DNA of 10,722 nt. Source: Gallionella sp. UBA6045 (lineage in GTDB: Bacteria; Pseudomonadota; Gammaproteobacteria; Burkholderiales; Gallionellaceae). The stretch's first letter is position 1. Each line of letters starts with the position of its first letter. Of this stretch, positions 5,631 through 10,722 are shown one piece after another. Both the position numbers and the translations under genes were made by a program. The stretch covers positions 27,084 to 37,805 of the forward strand of contig DIYV01000189.1 of the NCBI GenBank assembly GCA_002429165.1. The letters run 5' to 3'. The notes under the pieces were generated by a model, which ran no database searches, was not told where the DNA came from, and worked only from the letters and a program-made list of their open reading frames with translations.

Positions 5631-7288
5631 AAAATATCATCGGAATAGTTATTGGCGCAGTGGTATTGCTGTGCGTTGGTGTGGCCGGATATTGGCTGGG
5701 TACTCGAACTTCAACTGCATCAGCGCCGGCAACGGCTGCTGCCATTGCCAGGACAGAACCAAAAATCCTGTATTACCGCAATCCGATGGGATTGCCGGAT
5801 ACATCACCGGTGCCGAAGAAGGATCCGATGGGTATGGATTATGTTCCGGTGTTTGCCGGCGATGAGAACAGCAGCGGCGGAAAGCAAACCGCTTCGCCCT
5901 TCGATATTTCAGGAGGCTCGGGACAGGTCATCCTTGGCATCGAAAAGGTGCAAAAGCTGGGTGTGAAAAGCGAAGCGGCGACGCTGCGCTCATTGGACAG
6001 TACCGTACGCGCGGTGGGAAAAGTAGAAATCAACGAGCGGCGCACTTACACCATCGCGCCGAAATTCGAAGGGTGGGTCGAGCGCCTCTATGTAAATACC
6101 GTCGGGCAACCGGTCAGCAAAGGACAGCCGTTGTTCGATGTGTACAGCCCTGAGCTCATTTCCGCGTTGCGCGAATACGCGCTTGCCAGGAAAGGCGAGC
6201 AATCCCTGAACGCCGCCGGAGATGCCACCAGAGAAGATGCCAACCGTGACGATGCCATGGCCAGCATGAAGCAGCTCGCAGCCGCCAGTCTTGCGCGCCT
6301 GAAAAATTGGGATATCGCGGATGATCAAATCAGGCAAATGGCGAATGGGGAAGCCAGACAGAACCTGAAGTATTACTCGCCGGTCGCCGGTATTGTGCTG
6401 GAAAAGAAAGCTGTGCAGGGCATGCGCTTCTTGCCGGGCGAGGTGCTGTATCAGATTGCCGATCTTTCATCGGTGTGGGTCCAGGCCGAGGTGGCCGAGC
6501 AGGACATAGGTCTGGTTAAAGTTGGCAGTGTTGCGCGGGTTGATATCGCCGCTTATCCGGACAGGCATTTCCAGGGCAAGGTCGACTTTATCTATCCGAC
6601 TCTGGACTCGGCAACCCGCACCGTGCAGGTGAGGGTGGAACTCGCGAATCCGGATGGTTTGCTCAAGCCCGCCATGTTTGCCAACGTGCAACTTGCTGCC
6701 TTGCAAAGCGGCAAGGTGCTTACCGTTCCGGTTTCAGCCGTGATAGATAGCGGGAAAAGACAAATCGTGCTGGTGCAATTGGCAGAAGGACACTTCGAGC
6801 CGCGCACCGTCAAGCTTGGCAACCGCAGTGAAAATTATGTCGAAGTGCTGGAGGGCGTTGCAGAAGGCGAGCAGGTGGTGACTTCCGCTTTGTTCCTGAT
6901 CGATTCCGAGAGTAATCTCAAAGCGGCACTAAACGGTTTCGGTAACGCCAGCGGCGTTGCAGCCACGAATGGCAAAGTAGAGATCCGGCCAGCCAAACCT
7001 GGACAAGGCGCGCCAGGGCAAGTCAAATCTGCCGCGGCAGGACATCAGGCACAAGGCACGCTGAATGCCATCAACGATGATGGCAGCGTCAGCATTACCC
7101 ATGATGCTATCCCGTCTTTGGGGTGGCCGGGCATGAGTATGGATTTCCGTCTGGCCAATTCATCGCTGGCCCAAGGCATCAAACCGGGTTCCGCGATCAG
7201 CTTTGAACTCGTCGAACGCAAGCCCGGAGAATACGTGATCACCAGGCTGCAAGCCAGGTCTTCCGCGCACACTCACGAGGGGAATTGA
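5627..7288 (+). CDS. cusB: CusB-type periplasmic adaptor with N-terminal metal-binding motif and fused C-terminal CusF domain
   Basis: The 553-residue product has an N-terminal membrane segment (about 4-25). A heavy-metal-binding motif at 49-76 follows (YYRNPMGLPDTS ... DPMGMDYVPVF), with Met54, Met68 and Met70 equivalent to the Met triad of E. coli CusB. The adaptor core covers about 100-425: AVGKVEINERRTYTIAPKFE, a helical hairpin near 180-235, then YYSPVAGIVLEKKAVQGMRF and the beta-barrel VWVQAEVAEQDIGLVKVGS. A linker leads to a CusF-like domain at about 478-545 with His492, Trp500, Met503 and Met505, spaced exactly as the Cu(I)/Ag(I) ligands His36, Trp44, Met47 and Met49 of E. coli CusF. 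The C-terminus adds His residues (AHTHEGN). The protein links the pump to the channel and passes metal to CusA. The fusion makes it longer than the roughly 400-residue E. coli CusB. Confidence 0.92.
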   Translation: MKNIIGIVIGAVVLLCVGVAGYWLGTRTSTASAPATAAAIARTEPKILYYRNPMGLPDTSPVPKKDPMGMDYVPVFAGDENSSGGKQTASPFDISGGSGQVILGIEKVQKLGVKSEAATLRSLDSTVRAVGKVEINERRTYTIAPKFEGWVERLYVNTVGQPVSKGQPLFDVYSPELISALREYALARKGEQSLNAAGDATREDANRDDAMASMKQLAAASLARLKNWDIADDQIRQMANGEARQNLKYYSPVAGIVLEKKAVQGMRFLPGEVLYQIADLSSVWVQAEVAEQDIGLVKVGSVARVDIAAYPDRHFQGKVDFIYPTLDSATRTVQVRVELANPDGLLKPAMFANVQLAALQSGKVLTVPVSAVIDSGKRQIVLVQLAEGHFEPRTVKLGNRSENYVEVLEGVAEGEQVVTSALFLIDSESNLKAALNGFGNASGVAATNGKVEIRPAKPGQGAPGQVKSAAAGHQAQGTLNAINDDGSVSITHDAIPSLGWPGMSMDFRLANSSLAQGIKPGSAISFELVERKPGEYVITRLQARSSAHTHEGN

Positions 7289-7289
7289 T

Positions 7290-10200
7290 ATGTTAAACGC
7301 GATCATAGACTGGTCGGCCCGCAACCGGTTTCTGGTGATACTTGGCACACTGTTCATCACGCTGGCGGGAATTTATGCGGTTATAAAAACCCCGCTGGAC
7401 GCACTGCCTGATCTGTCCGACGTGCAGGTGATCATTTATACCGAATACCCCGGTCAGGCACCGCAGGTGGTCGAAGACCAGGTGACGTATCCGCTGACCA
7501 CGGCGATGTTGTCCGTGCCAAAATCCAAGGTGGTGCGCGGTTTCTCGTTCTTCGGCGCGTCATTTGTGTATGTGATCTTCGAGGACGGCACCGATATCTA
7601 CTGGGCGCGTTCCCGGGTGCTGGAATATCTCAACAGCATCGCGGGGCGCATGCCCAAAGGGGTGACGCCGCAACTGGGGCCGGATGCGACCGGCGTGGGC
7701 TGGGTGTACCAGTACGTCGTGCTCAGCGCAAAACATGATCTGGCCGAACTGCGTACGTTGCAGGACTGGTATCTGCGCTACCAGCTCACCAAGGCGCAGG
7801 GTGTCGCGGATGTCGCATCCATCGGCGGATTCGTTCAGCAGTATCAGGTGACGGTCGATCCGGTGAAGCTGCGCGCCTACAACATCCCGTTGAGCAAAGT
7901 ATCGCAGGTGATACGCGATTCCAATCGCGATGTCGGCGGGCGGGTGATCGAGATGGCCGAGACCGAGTACATGGTGCGCGGCAAAGGCTATCTGCACGGC
8001 AAGAGCGACATCGAGAATCTGGTGGTTAAATCTGAACGGGGTACGCCGGTGCTGATACGCGATATCGCCAGTGTCGCAATCGGCCCGGATGAACGGCGCG
8101 GTCTCACCGAATTGAACGGCGAAGGCGAGGTGGTATCCGGTATTGTCATGGCACGCTTTGGCGAGAACGCGCTGAATGTGATCCGCAACGTCAAGGAAAA
8201 GATCGCCGAGATTGCTTCCGGCTTGCCGCAAGGCGTAACGATTCAGGCAGTATACGACCGTTCCGACCTGATCAAGCGCGCCATCGGCAACCTCAAAGGC
8301 ACGCTGCTGGAGGAAAGCGCCATCGTTGCGCTGGTGTGCATCGTGTTCCTGATGCATGTGCGCAGTGCGCTGGTCGCGATTGTGATGTTGCCCGTCGGCG
8401 TGCTGATCGCCTTCATCGCAATGCGCGCACTGGGTATCAATTCCAACATCATGAGCCTGGGCGGGATCGCGATCGCGATCGGTGCGATGGTCGACGCGGC
8501 CATCGTGATGATCGAGAACGCACACAAGCATCTGGAGCGGCTCAAGGAGGGCGAGTCGCGTTTTGATGCAATGTTGGCGGCGTGCAAAGAAGTCGGGCCG
8601 GCGCTGTTTTTCTCGCTGCTGATCATCACCGTTTCGTTCCTGCCGGTGTTCACGCTGGAGGCCCAGGAGGGCCGGCTGTTCTCGCCGCTTGCTTTCACCA
8701 AGACCTTCTCCATGGCCGGTGCGGCGTTATTGTCCGTCACGCTGGTTCCGGTGCTGATGGGCCTGTTCATACGCGGCAAGCTGATACCGGAACACAAGAA
8801 TCCCTTGAACCGTTTTTTGATCTGGATATATCGGCCGACCCTTGTTGCGGTGATGCAGCGGAAGAAAACCACCATTGTGATGGCGCTGGCGTTGCTGGTA
8901 TTGAGCCTCTACCCGGCATCGCGTCTGGGCAGCGAATTTATGCCGACGTTGAACGAAGGCACGCTGCTCTTCATGCCTTCTTCGCTGCCGGGCATGTCGG
9001 TCACCAAGGCGGCGGAGCTGTTGCAAACGCAGGACAAGATCATCAAGAGCTTTCCCGAAGTCACTTCGGTATATGGCAAGGCAGGGAGGGCGCAGACCGC
9101 CACCGATCCTGCCCCGCTTGAGATGTTCGAAACAGTGATCAACCTGAAGCCGCAGGAAGACTGGCCTTCCGGCATGGACACCGACAAACTGATCGCAGAG
9201 ATGGACAAGGCACTGCAATTCCCCGGCGTGGCGAATTCGTGGACCATGCCGATCAAGGCGCGCATCGACATGCTGTCCACCGGCATCCGCACGCCGATCG
9301 GCATCAAGGTGTTCGGCAAGAACCTGGACGAAATGGAGCGTCTCGCCGAGGAGATCGAAGCCGTGGTCAAAAAGGTTCCGGGCACCAGCAGCGCTTATGC
9401 CGAGCGCGTCACAGGGGGCTATTACCTCAACATCGAGCCGGATCGCATGGCACTGGCGCGCTACGGGCTGACAGTCAGCGAAGTGCAGGACGTGATCTCT
9501 ACTGCGTTGGGCGGCGAGACAGTCACCACCACCGTGGAAGGACTGGAACGTTTTGGAGTTTCGGTGCGTTATCCGCGCGAGCTGCGCAGCACGCCGGAAC
9601 AGATCGCAAGCGAAGTGCTGGTGCCGACGCCGGATGGAGCGATGATCCCGCTGGGGCAACTGGCCAAAATATACATCAGCAAGGGCGCGCCTTCGATACG
9701 CACCGAGAACGCGCTGTTGTCCGCCTATATTTATGTGGATATCCGCGATCGCGATATCGGCTCGTATGTGGCCGACGCGCGCAAGGCGGTAGCCGCACAG
9801 GTGAAATTTCCACCCGGTTACTACGCGACCTGGAGCGGGCAGTTCGAATACATGGAACGCGCCGCGGCCAAAATGAAGATCGTTATCCCGATCACCTTGC
9901 TGCTGATATTTTTGCTGCTGTACCTGAATTTCAGGCGCATCAGCGAAACGCTGATCGTGATGCTGTCTGTGCCGTTTGCGCTGGTTGGAGGCGTATGGCT
10001 GCTGTGGTTGCTCGATTACAACCTGAGCGTGGCGGTCGCGGTCGGCTTCATTGCGCTGGCGGGCGTCGCCGCAGAAACCGGCGTGGTGATGCTGGTGTAT
10101 CTGGAGCAGGCATGGCAGCAAATTCAGGACAAACGCATCGCTCAGGGGCGGAACGCCACTCCCGCCGACCTGTATGCGGCTGTGATGGAAGGCGCGGTGC

Positions 10201-10406
10201 AGCGCGTACGCCCGAAAATGATGACTGTCACCGCGATCATGGCCGGGCTGCTGCCCATCCTGTGGGGCAGCGGCACCGGCTCTGAAGTGATGCGCCGCAT
10301 CGCTGCACCGATGGTCGGCGGCATGATTTCATCGGCGGCTTTGACACTGCTGGTGATCCCCGCGATCTATTTACTGGTCAAGGAACACGGGTTGCGCAAC
10401 AAGTAA
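7290..10406 (+). CDS. cusA: CusA-type HME-RND copper/silver efflux pump
   Basis: The 1038-residue product matches the usual length of CusA (about 1047 in E. coli). It has the RND layout: TM1 (about 12-32), a large periplasmic loop, TM2-6 (about 340-500), TM7 near 530, a second loop, and TM8-12 (about 870-1030). The TM4 motif GAMVDAAIVMIEN has Asp402 and Glu409; the Asp is the conserved proton-relay residue, and this form of the motif is typical of monovalent-cation (Cu+/Ag+) pumps. Met612 in PLEMFET and Met661 in RIDMLSTG align with two of the methionines of the E. coli CusA metal site; I could not place the third. The gene starts 1 bp after cusB with GAGGGG as ribosome-binding site. The pump uses the proton gradient to send metal through CusB and CusC across the outer membrane. 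Confidence 0.95.
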   Translation: MLNAIIDWSARNRFLVILGTLFITLAGIYAVIKTPLDALPDLSDVQVIIYTEYPGQAPQVVEDQVTYPLTTAMLSVPKSKVVRGFSFFGASFVYVIFEDGTDIYWARSRVLEYLNSIAGRMPKGVTPQLGPDATGVGWVYQYVVLSAKHDLAELRTLQDWYLRYQLTKAQGVADVASIGGFVQQYQVTVDPVKLRAYNIPLSKVSQVIRDSNRDVGGRVIEMAETEYMVRGKGYLHGKSDIENLVVKSERGTPVLIRDIASVAIGPDERRGLTELNGEGEVVSGIVMARFGENALNVIRNVKEKIAEIASGLPQGVTIQAVYDRSDLIKRAIGNLKGTLLEESAIVALVCIVFLMHVRSALVAIVMLPVGVLIAFIAMRALGINSNIMSLGGIAIAIGAMVDAAIVMIENAHKHLERLKEGESRFDAMLAACKEVGPALFFSLLIITVSFLPVFTLEAQEGRLFSPLAFTKTFSMAGAALLSVTLVPVLMGLFIRGKLIPEHKNPLNRFLIWIYRPTLVAVMQRKKTTIVMALALLVLSLYPASRLGSEFMPTLNEGTLLFMPSSLPGMSVTKAAELLQTQDKIIKSFPEVTSVYGKAGRAQTATDPAPLEMFETVINLKPQEDWPSGMDTDKLIAEMDKALQFPGVANSWTMPIKARIDMLSTGIRTPIGIKVFGKNLDEMERLAEEIEAVVKKVPGTSSAYAERVTGGYYLNIEPDRMALARYGLTVSEVQDVISTALGGETVTTTVEGLERFGVSVRYPRELRSTPEQIASEVLVPTPDGAMIPLGQLAKIYISKGAPSIRTENALLSAYIYVDIRDRDIGSYVADARKAVAAQVKFPPGYYATWSGQFEYMERAAAKMKIVIPITLLLIFLLLYLNFRRISETLIVMLSVPFALVGGVWLLWLLDYNLSVAVAVGFIALAGVAAETGVVMLVYLEQAWQQIQDKRIAQGRNATPADLYAAVMEGAVQRVRPKMMTVTAIMAGLLPILWGSGTGSEVMRRIAAPMVGGMISSAALTLLVIPAIYLLVKEHGLRNK

Positions 10407-10480
10407 GAATTCCGGCTGGCTGCGGGCTGCAGTTGGATTTTTGGAGTAACAGCCCGATAAACTTAACGAAGGAGCAAACA

Positions 10481-10722
10481 ATGAAGAAGAATATCTGGAT
10501 GGCTGGTTTGTTGTTATCGGGTGCAACGCTGCCGGCACTGGCCGCCCAGCCGATGGCAGACATGCCGGGAATGCAAATGGAAGAAAAAACCGATCAGGCT
10601 CACCATCAGGGCATAGGCAGGATAGAGGCGATAGACCGTGCCAGACTGAGCATCAAACTGGCACACGAGCCGATCAAATCGCTCGGCTGGCCGGGCATGA
10701 CGATGCAGTTCAAGGTGGCCAG
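10481..10722 (+). CDS. cusF: CusF-type periplasmic Cu(I)/Ag(I) chaperone (3' end cut by window)
   Basis: Eighty codons are visible and the frame is open at the window end. An AAGGAG ribosome-binding site precedes the ATG by 7 bases. Residues 1-21 form a signal peptide (MKKNIWMAGLLLSGATLPAL), followed by a Met/His-rich stretch (PMADMPGMQM, QAHHQG). The CusF fold begins at GIGRIEAIDRARLSIKLAHE. His62, Trp70, Met73 and Met75 reproduce the E. coli CusF ligand spacing (His, +8 Trp, +3 Met, +2 Met), where Trp shields Cu(I) by a cation-pi contact. The gene lies 74 bp after cusA, probably in the same operon. It is the second CusF domain in the locus, after the one fused to CusB. Confidence 0.9.
   Translation, partial: MKKNIWMAGLLLSGATLPALAAQPMADMPGMQMEEKTDQAHHQGIGRIEAIDRARLSIKLAHEPIKSLGWPGMTMQFKVA

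Noticed and set aside
7560..8531. 323-codon open frame on the minus strand
   Set aside because: It is antisense to cusA, with His/Asp-rich composition typical of a shadow frame and no ribosome-binding site or family resemblance.
8727..10121. 464-codon open frame on the minus strand
   Set aside because: It lies fully inside cusA, its product is low-complexity (His/Arg/Gln-rich) with no recognisable domain, and such shadows are common opposite high-GC genes.
10424..10455. Terminator hairpin (GGGCTG...CAGCCC) after cusA
   Set aside because: The stem is only 6 bp around a 20-base loop with no following T-run, and cusF with its own ribosome-binding site follows at once.

Overview
The window looks like chromosomal DNA of a betaproteobacterium. 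Moderately high GC, a two-partner-secretion adhesin locus, a cusCBAF-type efflux operon with CusF fused to the adaptor, and GTCATTCC...GGAATCCAG palindromic repeats would all fit Nitrosomonadales or Gallionellaceae-like bacteria. No rRNA or marker gene is present, so this placement is inference.

Region 1 (1-3142) is a surface-adhesin locus. It opens inside a large repetitive adhesin gene, of which only the 3' end is present. The visible part has YDG/MBG-type beta-rich repeats, a proline-rich linker and a C-terminal OmpA-like peptidoglycan-binding domain. A 98-bp palindromic element follows, then a gene for a TpsB/FhaC/ShlB outer-membrane transporter. The layout suggests an adhesin exported by its partner but held to the cell wall by the OmpA domain. 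A 22-codon reading frame with a good ribosome-binding site overlaps the start of the transporter gene.

Region 2 (3143-3816) has no intact gene. It holds a 405-bp element bounded by perfect 49-bp inverted repeats. Inside is an array of about four hairpins with a 69-72 bp period. Their stems differ in sequence but stay paired, and the 7-nt loop and flanks are conserved. This is the most unusual object in the window: a MITE-like element carrying what looks like a structured RNA (probably minus strand) or structured DNA. It is followed by a short broken reading frame that resembles the start of a SapC-family protein.

Region 3 (3817-10722) is a copper/silver efflux operon on the plus strand. It has a small exported His/Met/Cys-rich protein, an outer-membrane channel (cusC), a periplasmic adaptor with an N-terminal metal-binding motif and a fused C-terminal CusF domain (cusB), an HME-RND pump (cusA), and a separate periplasmic chaperone (cusF, cut by the window end). 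cusC, cusB and cusA overlap or are 1 nt apart, so they are translated as a unit. The chaperone domains would capture Cu(I)/Ag(I) in the periplasm and hand it to the CusCBA complex for export. A possible promoter region with a 19-bp direct repeat between 10-bp inverted repeats lies just upstream of cusC. No regulator gene is seen in the window.
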